Shown piece after piece: positions 23,980-37,100 of a DNA stretch of 64,000 nt. Position 1 is the stretch's first letter. Each line of letters opens with the position of its first letter. Origin of the DNA: Anthopleura xanthogrammica. Its lineage: Eukaryota; Cnidaria; Anthozoa; Actiniaria; Actiniidae. The notes beneath the pieces are model-generated. The model was not told the origin of the DNA, made no database searches, and saw nothing but the letters and a program-made list of their open reading frames with translations. The translations under genes and the position numbers were made by a program. The stretch lies in contig OZ025222.1 in assembly GCA_964019055.1 (NCBI GenBank), positions 8,355,029-8,419,028 on the forward strand. Direction: 5' to 3'.

Positions 23980-26900
23980 GAAGCATATAACAGAAATGTT
24001 CATTTCGAGAGGAATACGACTGGAGACGAAGGATTCGAACTGCAGGTACGGCATGAGACACTCACAAATACACGTTTGTTCAGTTGAAATTTCATAGACT
24101 CAGAAATAAACTCAGTGTTTGGAATTTAATCGTATTCTTCCTCTATATTTCTAGCCGACATTTGACAAAAATATATTTTGAAAATAGCCTTGATTGAGGA
24201 AGGCCTGCAGAAAACAACATGGCATGTCTAGGACTTTCGAGACTGAATTGACGCGTCCACTTACAATAAAACGAGATTTAGAGCTAAGGATATATCACAT
24301 ATATCATGTTTTTCAAGTTTAGAAACTTTAAAAAGATTTTGTGAGTGAATCTAAGTAAAAGGAAATGATTAGATTGCCTTTCCCCGAATATTTCATAAGC
24401 GACAATATGGCCATATGTTTTTCAATATGGCGGACCTTTTCAATCGTTAATCGTATTTCACGTTTTGTTTTTTTCTAGGAATTAGCCGGCCATAATTCGT
24501 ACTTTTTGTTTATCAGTATTTTCAGGATTTCGTAAATTAGGTATGAAGATACTATCTAGGGAAAGTTTATTTTATTACAATACAATTTCAGTTATAATTT
24601 GTATTTATGCTGGTTTCAGGATTTTTTCAATTTCAATATTTGCTACCTAATAATATCTAATTAACTAGAAAGATTGCAATAAGAGAGTTTTATCATGGCA
24701 AATTTATAATGGTAATAGAACTGAGTGGGTGCAATTTTGGCTGAAATCGAAGAGTGATTACAAAATCTTGCAAACACTCTACATTTTAAAGTTCAAAATA
24801 TAATGTCAGAAATATACATTCTTATGACTATAAGGCAGAAACAAACAAATAACTCGCCAAATGTTTTTTTTTCCGTAGACTATAAATAGGGTCTCAAATT
24901 CCTTCTAATGTAACGTGGTTGGTTGACATTTCCTAACTAAGGACTTTCTGCGAGCCCTTTCTCTACTGTATGACGACATATTTTCAGTTAATTTCCAGTC
25001 AATGACACCTTTTTTTCCCCGTGTTTTTCAAATCTATTAACTTCAAATATATTTTTGAATTGCTTGATATTAATTCTTTCAAAACCGAGTGGGATGTGAC
25101 TGGAACAATGCTTATGCAAATTGTATTACAGTTAAAACTGCTTAGCCTGTTTGCTACAATTTGTTAGCTTAAACTCTAACCATACTTGCATGACAATTAA
25201 AACCGGCCGTCTGTAACAGGTAAACAACCTTTATGCTGCAATTAAATTAGCTTAAACTTTAATCATACTGATCCTCCAGCCTATAAACATTGTCTTAAAT
25301 TGCTCACATTGAACTTTTGATTTACGATCGACGATACCATACTCGTATAGTGAAATAAAAATTCTACTAACAATTATTAGAGTGTAAACAGTATATCCGT
25401 GAAACTTTTATTATACTAAATAGTACAATTTTATTCAAATTCTATCGTTTTCTATTGTTTATTTTTCACTATTATTTTGTGCTATTTAGTAATTTGTATT
25501 TCACGGATATACTGTTTGCACTCCACTCTAAACCTACTAAAGGTCTGTCACAAGTACTGCACGTCTGATTACGCTATTGACTCGTATTGATGTATTTCTT
25601 TGTGCTTTCCAGCAAAACATAGATATTAGAGGAGGAGCTAGACAAAGACAACCAATAGAACATGAAGAGGTAAAATGAACGCTTTTTTTATTATATTCGC
25701 ATTGATGCCTCCACCTATCCATATATACAGTCCGTCCTCCATCCATCATTTCCTCCCTCCCTCCATACAGTCTGTCAGCCACCCATACATCCCTCCATAC
25801 AGTCTGTCAGCCATCCATCCATCCTCCATCCTTCCATCCATCCAGTCATTCATCCAGTCATCCATCCCTCCACCCATCCCTCCCTCCATCCCTCCATAAA
25901 GTTTGTCAGCCATCCATCAATCCCTCCATCCCTCCATCCCTCCATACAGTCTGCCTGCCATCAATCCATCCCTCCATACAGTATGTCTGCCATCAACCCA
26001 TCACTCCATACAGTCTGTCAGCCATCCATCCATCCCTCCATCCCTCCATACATTCTGTCAGCCATCCATCCATCCCTCCATACAGTCCGTCCGCCATCAA
26101 TCCATCCCTACATACAGTCTGTCTGCCATCAATCCATCCGTCCATACAGTCTGTCTGCCATCAATCAATCCCTCCATACAGTCTGTCAGCCATCCATCCA
26201 TTCATCCCTCCATCCCTCCATACAGTCTGTCTGCCATCAATCCATCCCTCCATCCCTCCATACAGTCTGTCAGCAATCCATCCATCCCTCAATCCCTCCA
26301 TACAGTCTATCAGCCATCCATCCATCCCTTCATCCCTCCATACAGTCTGTCAGCCATCCACCAATCCCTCTATTGCTCAATCCATCCAGTCATTCATCCA
26401 GTCTGTCAGCCACCCAGCCACCCATCCATCCCTCCATCCCTCCATACATTCTGTCAGCCATCCATTCATCCCTCCATACAGTCTGTCTGCCATCAATCCA
26501 TCCCTACATACAGTCTGTCTGCCATCAATCTATCCCTCCATACAGTCTGTCAGCCATCCATTCACCCATCCCTCCATAACGTGCGTTAGCCATTCCTCCA
26601 TCCATCCATACAGTCTGTCAGTCATCCATCTATCCCTCCATCCATATTCCATCCATGCATTTCTCCATCCATCCATATTCCATACATGCATCCATATTCC
26701 ATACATGCATTCCTCCATCCATTCATATTCAATCCATCCATTCCTCCTTCCATCCATATTCCATCCATCCATTCCTCCATTCATCCATATTCCAATATCC
26801 GTTCCTCCATTCATATTCCATTCATCCATTCCTCCATCCATCCATATTCCGTCCATCAATCCATCCAACCATCCATATTCTATCCATCCATTTTTCAATC

Positions 26901-29900
26901 CATCCATATTCCATCCACCAATTCCTCCATCCATCCATATTCCATCCATATTCCATCCATCCCTTCCTCCATCCATCCATATTCCATCCATTCCATCAAT
27001 CTATCCCTCCATACAGTCTGTCTGCCATCAATCCATCACTTCATACAGTCTGTCAGCCATCCATCCCTCCCTCAAACCCTCCATACAGTCTGTCAGCCAT
27101 CCATCCATCCCTCCATCCCTCCATACAGTCCGTCCGCCATCAATCCATCCCTACATACAGTCCGTCTGCCATCAATCCATCCGTCCATACAGTCTGTCTG
27201 CCATCAATCAATCCCTCCATACAGTCTATCAGCCATCCATCCATCCCTCCATACAGTATGTCTGCCATCAACCCATCACTCCATACAGTCTGTCAGCCAT
27301 CCATCCATCCCTCCATCCCTCCATACAGTCTGTCAGCCATCCATCCATCCCTCCATCCCTCCATACATTCTGTCACCCATCCATCCATCCCTCCATACAG
27401 TCCGTTTGCCATCAATCCGTCCGTCCATACAGTCTGTCTGCCATCAATCAATCCCTCCATACAGTCTGTCAGCCATCCATCCATTCATCCCTCCATCCCT
27501 CCATACAGTCTGTCTGCCATCCAACCATTCATCCCTCCAACCCTCCATACAGTCTGTCAGCCAGCCATCCATCCCTCCATCCCTCCATACAGTCTGTCAG
27601 CAATCCATCCATCCCTCCATCCCTCCATACAGTCTGTCAGCCAGCCATCCATCCCTCCATCCCTCCATACAGTCTGTCAGCCGTCCATCCATCCCTCAAT
27701 CCCTCCATACAGTCGATCAGCCAACCAACCATCCCTTATCCCTCCATACTGTCTGTCAGCCATCCATCAATCCCTCTATTCCTCAATCCATCCAGTCATT
27801 CTTCCAGTCATCCATCCATCCCCCCATCCCTCCCTCCATCACTCCATACAGCCTGTCAGCCATCCATCCATCCATCCATCCCTCAATACAGTCTGTGAGC
27901 AACCCATCCCTCCCTCCCTCCCTCAATACAGTCTGTCAGCCATCAGTCAATCCCTTCATCCCTCCATACCGTCTGTCAGCCATCCATCCATCCCTCCATC
28001 CCTCCATACAGTCTGTTAGCCATCCATGCATCCCTCCATCTCTCCATACAGTGTGTTAGCCATCCATGCATCCCTCCCTCCCTCCATACAGTCTGTCAGC
28101 CATCAGTCAATCCCTTCATCCCTCCATACCGTCTGTCAGCCACCCATCCATCCCTCCATCCCTCCATACAGTCTGTTAGCCATCCATGCATCCCTCCATC
28201 TCTCCATACAGTGTGTTAGCCATCCATGCATCCCTCCATCCCTCCATACAGTCTGTCAGTCATCCATCCCTGCCTCCATCCCTCCATACAGTTTGTCAGC
28301 AATCCATTCATCCCTCCATCCCTCCATACAATCTGTTAGCCATCCATGCATCCCTCCATCACTCCATACAGTCTCTCAGTAATCCATCCCTCCCTCAATC
28401 CCTCTATACAGTCTAATAGCCATCCCTCCATCCCTCCATCCCTCCCTCCAGTCATCCATCCATCTATCCATCCATCCCTCCATCCCTACATCCCTCCATA
28501 CTGTCTGTCAGCCATCCATCAATCCCACCATCCCTCCATACAGTCTGTCAGCCATCCATCAATCCCTCCATCCCTCCATCCATCCAGTCATTCATCCAGC
28601 CATCCACCCATCCCTCCCTCCCTCCCTCCATCCCTCCATGCAGCCTGTCAGCCATCCATCCATCCCTCCCTCCAACCATCCCTCCATCCCTCCATCCCTC
28701 CATCCCTCCATCCCTCCATCCATCCCTCCATCCCTCCATCCCTCCATCCCTCCATCCCTCCATCCCTCCATCCCTCCATCCCTCCATCCCTCCATCCCTC
28801 CATCCCTCCATCCAATGTCTCAAAACACTTTAGTTTGAGAGACAAAACAAAATTTGATTTACAAATCCCGCGTGCAAGAACAGATTATTATAAGAAAAGC
28901 TTTGTCTTTTCGGGAGCCAAACTATGGAATTCTCTTCCAAATTCTTTAAAAGAAGAGAAGTCCCTGAGTAAATTCAAGTCAAAATTGAAGGATATTGATC
29001 TCTGCATCGACTAAAGATAGCAATATATAATTATTATTATTATTTTAAATTACCATATTGATATTAATATTGTTTAATAAATACTGTAGTTTTTATTAAT
29101 TCATGTACATATTTTAGCACGGCTTCTAGGTAGACCAGAATTTGTAATATTTTATTATAAATTTTGATAGAACCACCGTGGATAAATAAAGTTACTATCC
29201 TATCCTATCCTATCCTATCCCTCCATACCTCCATACAGTCTGTCAGCAATCGATCCATCCCTCTATCCTTCCATACCTCCATACAGTCTGGCAGCAATCC
29301 ATTCATCCATCTATCCATCCATACAGTCTGTCAGCCATCCATCCATCCCTCCATATGTATATCCATCCATCCATCTCTCCATCCATCCCTTCCTCCATCC
29401 ATATTCCATCCATATTCCATCCATGCATTCCTCAATCCATCCATATTCCATCCACGCATTTCTCCATCCATCCATATTCCATCCATCCATTCCTCCATTT
29501 ATCCATATTCCATCCATCCAACCATATATATATCCATCCATCCATCTCTCCATCCATCCCTTCCTCCATCCATCCATATTCCATCCAACCATTTATCCAT
29601 CTATCCATGGCCATCCATCCATCTCTCCATCCATCCATTCCTCCATCCATTCATATTCCATCCATATTCCATCCATGCATTCCTCAATCCATCCATATTC
29701 CATCCACGCATTCCTCCATCCATCCATATTCCATCCATCCATTCCTCCATTTATCCATATTCCATCCATCCAACCATTTATCCATCTATCCATGGCCATC
29801 CATCCATCTCTCCATCCATTCCTTCCTCCATCCATCCATATTCCATCCAACCATTTATCCATCTATCCATGGCTATCCATCCATCTCTCCATCCATCCAT

Positions 29901-30540
29901 TTCTCCATCCCATCCATTCCTCCATCCATCCATATTCCATCCATGCATTCCTCAATCCATCCATATTCAATCCACGCATTCCTCCATCCATCCATATTCC
30001 ATCCATCCATTCCTCTATCCATCCATATCCCATCCAACCATTTATCCATCTATCCATGGCCATCCATCCATCTCTCCATCCATCCATTCCTCCATCCATC
30101 CATTCCTCCATCCATCCATTCCTCCATCCATCCATATTCCATCCATGCATTCTTCAATCCATCCATATTCCATCCACGCATTCCTCCATCCATCCATATT
30201 CCATCCATCCATTCCTCCATTTATCCATATTCCATCCATCCAACCATATATATATCCATCCATCCATCTCTCCATCCATCCCTTCCTCCATCCATCCATA
30301 TTCCATCCATCCATTCCTCCATCCATCCATATTCCATCCATCCATCCATCCAACCATCCACATTCCATCCATCCATCCATCCTTTCCTCTCCTTTAGTTA
30401 ACACTATATAATTATCCAAAAAATGTAATAATGTAAATGTATGTATTCGACAGCAGATGGATCCACAGCAAGATCCACAGCCTGGGTTCACAAGTAATGG
30501 TCATCGTGTTATGCAACCCCAAGACGAACAACAATGTTGA
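23980..30540 (+). CDS. 3' end of the unidentified gene, copy 2 (exons A-B-C)
   Basis: Exon A is 23980-24045 after TTTCTACAG, 22 codons, with EAYNRN and ending GDEGFELQ, donor GTACGG. Exon B is 25613-25669 after CTTTCCAG, 19 codons, with [14 protein letters not shown] and ending EHEE, donor GTAAAA. Exon C is 30457-30540 after GACAGCAG, 27 codons plus TGA, beginning [12 protein letters not shown] and ending DEQQC. Each exon is a multiple of three, so the frame is kept. The B-C intron is 4.8 kb because of a minisatellite and a LINE insertion. Exon B is identical to copy 3 although the neighbouring introns differ. No domain is recognised; the tail is polar with a DPxP repeat. Whether copies 1-3 are separate genes or alternative tails of one gene is not settled by the sequence. 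Confidence 0.6.
25380..25523. mobile_element. Palindromic MITE in A-B intron, unit 2
   Basis: 25380-25404 and 25499-25523 are inverted repeats with one mismatch (core CAGTATATCCGTGAAA). The centre ('ttttctattgttt') is the reverse complement of the centre of the 15132-15262 palindrome, so the two are related and oppositely oriented. Confidence 0.8.
25715..28812 (+). repeat. CCATCCCTCC minisatellite, 3.1 kb, in B-C intron
   Basis: Pyrimidine-rich tandem array. The main longer unit is built from 'ccctccatacagtctgtcag' plus 'ccatccatccat', with 'ctgcc' and 'gttag' variants; 26650-26990 has a 'ccatattccatcc' subtype. It is nearly free of stops in several frames and so gives false proteins rich in Ser-Ile-His-Pro. 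It lies between tail exons B and C. Confidence 0.95.
28813..29219 (+). mobile_element. 5'-truncated LINE, C-terminal end and 3'UTR
   Basis: The frame ending at TAA 29012-29014 reads ...[14 protein letters not shown]... then [19 protein letters not shown] and [10 protein letters not shown], the conserved extreme C-terminus of CR1/L2/Jockey-type reverse transcriptases. An AT-rich 3'UTR follows and ends in five TATCC units (29195-29219), a microsatellite tail as expected for CR1/L2-like elements. It is inserted inside the minisatellite and is truncated directly at the array. Confidence 0.85.
29220..30385 (+). repeat. CCATATTCCATCC minisatellite, 1.2 kb
   Basis: Continuation of the intronic array on the other side of the LINE, but dominated by a different unit ('ccatattccatccatccatt', 'cctccatccat', with 'ctatccatggccatcc' and 'accatatatatatcc' variants). 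The subtype at 26650-26990 links both halves. Confidence 0.95.
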
Positions 30541-30716
30541 CTAAGCCATGGGCAGACTTAGTTATGATACTTTAACGACTTTGATAAAGAAAATTGGTTG
30601 GTTTTCCTGGTTAACATGCAGGCAAAAGAAAGAAAGAAGCTCAAGGTTCTGTCGTTGATATGCCCGCTCCAACTTAATTCCGATGACAAGGCATGTTGTT
30701 GTATCAATAGACCTTT

Positions 30717-30890
30717 GAGGCTTAGGCGTAATGTTTTCACTTTTCATACAACTTCTTGGGCTCATGATTCTATTTTCAGTTGCATTCATATTCCTGTGTC
30801 TTCTTATGCGCAAAGTTTAAACAAAGAAATGTTACACTAGGGTTACTAGGAGATCACAAGTAGTCTAAAATGGGGAAAATACGTCCAAGC
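30717..30890. mobile_element. MITE of the 'CAGACCACGTGTC' type, copy 2
   Basis: Starts 'ggcttaggcgtaatgttttc' and ends 'tagtctaaaatggggaaaat'. It is orthologous in position to 16105-16275 and 56862-57030, so the insertion predates the unit duplication. Confidence 0.65.
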
Positions 30891-32040
30891 TAAAAGGTTT
30901 TTTTAATTAATTGTTTCTTATAAGTCCTACCTCACGCTCCCATCTAACCTTTCTTACTGCCTGCGATTGAATTTCAAACACCCTCATCAACTCACTATTT
31001 TAAGGTGTACAAAGTAAATATTTAAACAAGGGTTTATTAGGATTTGACGACCTATATTGTAAATACTGTGGTTCTTGAATACAGGTGTCCTTAGCTGTAA
31101 ACTAGGAATTTTTGACACGTTGATATAGTTTTATTGCTATTATTATTATTTTTATTTTAGCAAATTGTTAGCCAACAGGTCTACAGAAAATATGCAAAAT
31201 TGAATATTTTGATTTTTGAATATTTTGAATTGTTAAAGAAAAGATATAAACGAAAATGATGATAAAATAAAAAGAATAATTTGCAACACTTTAAATCAAA
31301 TGATAAATCAATGTTTTTTGTTGTCATTTTTGTTAACATTACACTTTACAGCACACATTACTCTGCCAAAACCAGAACTAAACAAGCAAACAATGATAGT
31401 AATTTACGTTTGACATACAGACCGAAAAAAGGAATACCATTCAGTTTTTTAATGTTTTATCCAGTGGTCCAAAAGTTGTAGAGGAAATGCACGCGCATTT
31501 TAGCGCCAAAGTTCCCTTTATCAACAGGAACCTCAGGAACAACAGGTATTGAGAGAACAATTTATCTGCACAGGGCTTTTTTATCTTTCATCCTGTCTAT
31601 TATTATTTTTTTGTTTTTTTAATTATTATTATTATTTTTTTATTTATTTATTGATATTGTGCATAGTGTAAATTTAAGAGTGGGGAGGTGTTGGGGCGTT
31701 TATCCCAATACTTCCATTCCCCCTTCCTCCCCTCCTTTATCCCAAACCAACGTCAATATTGACCTAAAAGGTCAAGCATCGAATTGAGTTCAAAGTTTGG
31801 GGAATCCCCTAATTTGCATCCAGACCTCTTGTTTTTTAACATTGGCGCATATAGAGCTAGAAGAATTAACAGCACTTTCAAACCCTTAAACAGGATTTAT
31901 TTATGTTTTTTTGTAGGGAAAGAAATTCAAACACAAATAAGATATTAATATTTGTTTAAAGATGAAAAAAAGTCTAAAGCTTTTGAAACAGAAGAGGAAA
32001 CTAAAAAACATATATTTCTGTTTTAAACAAAAACAACTCT

Positions 32041-32343
32041 GTTATATCCCAGCAGAAGTTGACAAATCTACTTAACTGATTATACAGCTATTTCAAAAAA
32101 AAAATTAAGGGACGAACAGCGAATGGCGACCGGTGATTGGCGAACGAACTGTGGGACAGTAAGAATATGTTGTGAATTTTCTATAAGAAAGGTCTCGTTT
32201 TACTTGGTTGTTTCACCTCACAAATCGCCAATCACCGATTGCCAATCGCCGTTCGCCCCTTCAACCTTTTTGAAATAGCTGTACAAATAGCGACTTCACA
32301 CAAGCGATTGCTCCATGGCTACGATTATTTTGGGGTGTTTGAG
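32041..32343 (+). pseudogene. Relic duplicate of the EndoU promoter and signal-peptide exon
   Basis: Apart from a 197-bp insertion it matches 58925-59080: 'gttatatcccagcag', 'caaatctacttaa', 'gattata', then after the insertion 'aaatagcga', 'cacaagcgattg' and 'ccatggctacgatt'. ATG is at 32315. The exon reads MATI then ILGCL up to 32343 and the GTATC donor. Compared with the intact copy, 27 bp (9 codons) of the hydrophobic signal core are missing, in frame. The TATA box is split by the MITE. No EndoU catalytic exon follows before the satellite at 34.2 kb. It is probably non-functional, though the start codon and donor survive. Confidence 0.75.
32085..32281. mobile_element. Tc1/mariner-type MITE, 197 bp, inserted in a TATA box
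   Basis: Perfect 15-bp inverted ends CAGCTATTTCAAAAA / TTTTTGAAATAGCTG, flanked on each side by TA. A subterminal inverted region ('gcgaatggcgaccggtgatt' against 'accgattgccaatcgccgtt') continues the hairpin. The paralogue at 58958-58975 shows the unbroken target. Confidence 0.9.
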
Positions 32344-32449
32344 GTATCTTGCTCTTGTTGAAAGAGGCATTCTTAATTCAACATCGAATTTAATGACAAT
32401 TATTGTGTTTTAATTCAAATTTTAAATCTGAATGGGTAAGAGAATAAAC

Positions 32450-32600
32450 GGTGGCACAGCTGCGTGAGTAGAGTTTGCTGGGTCTTCTTTAGATTAGGTT
32501 TTTTTCTCCAGCGTTCGCCGGTTATCCTCCCTCCCAAAAACCCAACACGCTAAATCCCCATTCGATGTGTGAGTTAGCCGTACCATAACTTTGATCTGCC
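32450..32600 (+). repeat. Dispersed repeat, copy 2 of 2
   Basis: Diverged match to 745-900 ('gtgagtagagtttgctggg', 'ccggttatcctcc', 'gttagccgtacc'). Confidence 0.5.
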
Positions 32601-32919
32601 CAGATGTTTCAGGGTTTGATTGTGATAAAATTTGAATCCAAAGGACAGAAATTTCCAATGTTTGGTTGTTTTAATGGGTTCCCTGTGGCATTCCAATCTA
32701 AAATGCCTTATTTTCCTGTTCCGAAATACGTCACAAATCGTAAAAAAAATGTCCAATCTAGTCAACGCATGCACAAAGATTACTCAATAGGTCCCACAAG
32801 TGCTGGGGTGTTGAATAGTGTGTAGTGCAGATTCATTGCTCAAAACGTTCGATTGGGTCAATGCGACCCAGTCATGGTCTCGGTGATTGTCATATGAGGC
32901 CTCCTGAATAGTTATGAGG

Positions 32920-33320
32920 GATATTAGACCTTAAACATCCCTCTGGAAACAATGGATTTCGAGGTAATCATGATATTATTATAAGTAATACCATGGCAAT
33001 GAGAGATATTAGTGATTAAATGTCCCCGAGGCCGTTTTAGCGTGTTCACTCAGGCCCAAAGACAAATTTTTCTATCCCACATTGAATACAGCTTGTAAAA
33101 GGACCACATACATCCTGATAAAAAATGAATCCGATTTCGAACCGGGTCTTTCAGACTCGGTGTCCCGATGATTGGGTTGCATGAGGGACAACCTCATGAA
33201 TAAGATGAGGAAAATTTAGTCTCTAAATTTCCCTCATCCTATTCATGAAGGAGGGATGTTAGCCATTAAACGTCCCTCCAAAAACAATGAACTTCGAGGA
33301 GATCATGGTATTATTAAAAT
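32920..33320 (+). repeat. Diverged direct repeat, about 73 bp, 324 bp apart
   Basis: 32922-32994 and 33246-33318 share 'gagggat.ttag', 'ttaaac.tccctc', 'aaacaatg.a.ttcgagg' and 'atcatg.tattatt'. Non-coding; perhaps the subterminal part of an element. Confidence 0.6.
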
Positions 33321-34174
33321 GAATCCTCAGTAAACAACCGTCCATTTCTTGAACAAGCCTTGGCAAGTCCACTTGACAGGACACAGGTATCCCATATTTA
33401 TTTTGTGGTAGTGGGCAGAGTAGTGGACATTTCCGTGAGTCTTCTCATTGAGACCTTTGATTTTTCTTCTAGTATCATGTACTTTTATCATGGAAGTTTT
33501 TTTTTTTAATCTGACGATGGGATCATTTGCGCATGAACGTTCTAAAACACATTTTGAAGTTGTTATAGCGTGGCCAGGATTCAGCTCAACATCAGTGTAA
33601 TTAGTGTAACTATTGTAATTAGCTGCTGAAAGCTAAACTCTGAGATTGGATAATAACTAAGTCTTGAGTAAAAAACAGCAACATGGATCAAATTAAAAAT
33701 TGATTATAGAAATTAAAGATAGAGGACTATTCTGATTTTCGGCTTAAGAGCGGCTGCCTGTAAAAACCCAGAATCTCAAGTCAGTTGCAAAAATTCGAAT
33801 ACTTCTTTATGTCGCGCCAAAAGAACCCATTTAGTTAACTGATTTCAGGAAAAATATTAAAAAGTTCTTCCGATTTTTATTTCGGGAGATATTTCAAAAA
33901 CTCGAAATTTCAGTCTGCGAATCAGTTTTAAAGTACGTACTGAAACGGCTAAATTATCCAGCAACTTAACAATAAAGCTGAAAGTTCACATAAAGTTGAA
34001 TCAAAATCATACTTCGAACAAGGATTGGAATACCCTTTAGCACTAAAACCTGATGCAGCTTGCTCTGTTTTAAATATATACATATAAAAAAGCTTCTGGA
34101 TTTTTCAAGTAAATAATATGGGCTTTCCGAGTTTCAATGAGAGAGTGGAAAATTGACTAAAACATTCGACGAAC
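33321..34174. other. Spacer before the satellite, nothing recognised
   Basis: No ORF, splice-supported exon or repeat is evident. Confidence 0.5.
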
Positions 34175-37100
34175 TAGACACGATAGACACCATACACACC
34201 ATAGACACTATACACAGAATAGACACCATAGACACTATAGACACTATAGACACTATAGACACTATAGACACTATAGACACTATAGACACCATAGACACCA
34301 TAGACACTATGCACAGAATAGACACCATAGACACTATACACAGAATAGACACCATAGACACTATAGACACTATAGACACCATAGAAAACAAAGACAGCAT
34401 AGACACAAAAGACACCATAGACACCAAAGACACCATAGGCACTATAGACACCATGGACACCAAAGACTCTATAGACACCAAAGACACCATAGACACCATA
34501 GACACCATAGACATCATAGACACTATAGATACCATAGATACCATAGATACCCTAGACACCATAGACACCATAGATACCATACACAAAATAGACACCATAG
34601 ACACTATAGACACTATAGACACCATAGAAAACAAAGACAGCATAGACACCATAGACACCATAGACACTATACACAGAATAGACACCATAGACACCATAGG
34701 CACTATAGATACCATAGACACCATACACACTATAGATACTATACATACCATAGACACCATAGACACCATAACCACTATAAATACCATAGACACAATAGAC
34801 ACCATAGACACCATAACCACTATAGATACCATAGACACCATAGGCACTATAGATACCATAGACACCATACACACTATAGACACCATAGACACCATAGACA
34901 CCATGCACACTATAGATACCATAGATACCATAGACATCAGAGACACCATAGACACCATAGACACTATAGACACTATAGATACCATAGACACCATAGGCAC
35001 TATAGACACTATAGACACCATAGACACTATACACAGAATAGACACCATAGACACTATAGACACTATAGACACCATAGAAAACAAAGACAGCATAGACACC
35101 AAAGACACCATAGACACCAAAGACACCATAGGCACTATAGACACCATGGACACCAAAGACACTATAGGCACCAAAGACACCATAGACACCATAGACACCA
35201 TAGACATCATAGACACTATAGATACCATAGATACCATAGATACCCTAGACACCATAGACACTATAGATACCATACACAGAATAGACACCATAGACACTAT
35301 AGACACTATAGACACCATAGAAAACAAAGACAGCATAGACACCATAGACACCATAGACACTATACACAGAATAGACACCATAGACACCATAGGCACTATA
35401 GATACCATAGACACCATACACACTATAGATACCATACATACCATAGACACCATAGACACCATAACCACTATAAATACCATAGACACCATACATACCATAG
35501 ACACCATAGACACCATAACCACTATAAATACCATAGACACAATAGACACCATAGACACCATAGACACCATAACCACTATAGATACCATAGACACCATAGG
35601 CACTATAGATACCATAGACACCATACACACTATACATACCATAGACACCATAGACACCATGCACACTATAGATACCATAGATACCATAGACATCATAGAC
35701 ACCATAGACACCATAGACACTATAGACACCATAGACACCATACACACCATAGACACCATAGACACTATAGACACCATAGACACCATAGACACCATACACA
35801 CTATAGATACCATAGATACCATAGACATCATAGACACCAAAGACACCATACACACCATACACACCATACACACCATAGACACCATACACACTATAGACAC
35901 CATAGGCACCAAAGACACCATAGACACCATATACACCATACACACTATAGACACCATAGGCACCAAAGACACCATAGACACCATAGACACCATAGACACT
36001 ATAGACACCATAGACACCAAAGACACCATATACACTATAGACACCATACACACTATACACACCATATACACCATAGACACCATAGACACCATAGACACCA
36101 TAGACACCATAGACACCATAGACACCATAGACACCATAGACACCATAGACACTATAGACACCATAGACACCAAAGACACCATACACACTATAGACACCAA
36201 AGACACCATAGACACCATACACACTATAGACACCAAACACACCATACACACCATACACAACATAGGCACCATACACACCATACACACCATAGACACCATA
36301 GGCACTATAGACACCATAGACACCATAGACACTATAGATACCATAGATACCATACACACCATACACACCATACACACCATACACACCATACACACCATAC
36401 ACACCATACACACCATACACACCATACACACCATACACACCATACACACCATACACACCATACACACCATACACACCATACACACCATACACACCATACA
36501 CACCATACACACCATACACACCATACACACCATACACACCATACACACCATACACACCATACACACCATACACACCAAAGACACCATAGACACTATAGGC
36601 ACCAAAGACACCATAGACACCAAAGACACCAAAGACACCATGGACACCAAACACACTATAGACACCATAGACACCATACACACTATAGACACCAAACACA
36701 CTATAGACACCATAGACACCATAGACACCATAGACACCAAAGACACCATAGACACCAAAGACACAATAGACACCATAGACACCATACATACTATAGACAC
36801 CATAGACACCATAACCACTATAAATACCATAGACACAATAGACACCATAGACACCATAGACACCATAACCACTATAGATACCATAGACACCATAGGCACT
36901 ATAGATACCATAGACACCATACACACTATAGATACCATAGACACCATAGACACCATGCACACTATAGATACCATAGATACCATAGACATCATAGACACCA
37001 TAGACACCATAGACACCATAGACACCATACACACCATACACACCATAGACACCATAGGCACTATAGACACCATAGACACCAAAGACACCATAGACACTAT

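Larger units (their letters stand above)
18720..32400 (+). repeat. Segmental tandem duplication, unit 2
   Basis: Collinear with unit 1 from its spacer through tail exons A-B-C and the downstream spacer. It also carries the EndoU-type promoter and first exon at its end, which is shared with unit 3 (58.9-59.1 kb) but not seen at the end of unit 1. Most of its extra length is the expanded minisatellite 25.7-30.4 kb. Confidence 0.8.

Noticed and set aside
24027..24045. tRNA B box ('ggattcgaactgc')
   Set aside because: It lies inside tail exon A of copy 2; no A box at proper spacing, and the copy 3 counterpart has changed it.
25903..30411. Ser-Ile-His-Pro-rich proteins of 200-450 codons
   Set aside because: Frames through the CCAT minisatellite, which lies in an intron between supported exons.
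30598..30840. 80-codon frame downstream of exon C, copy 2
   Set aside because: Overlaps a MITE and is not open in the aligned segments of units 1 and 3.
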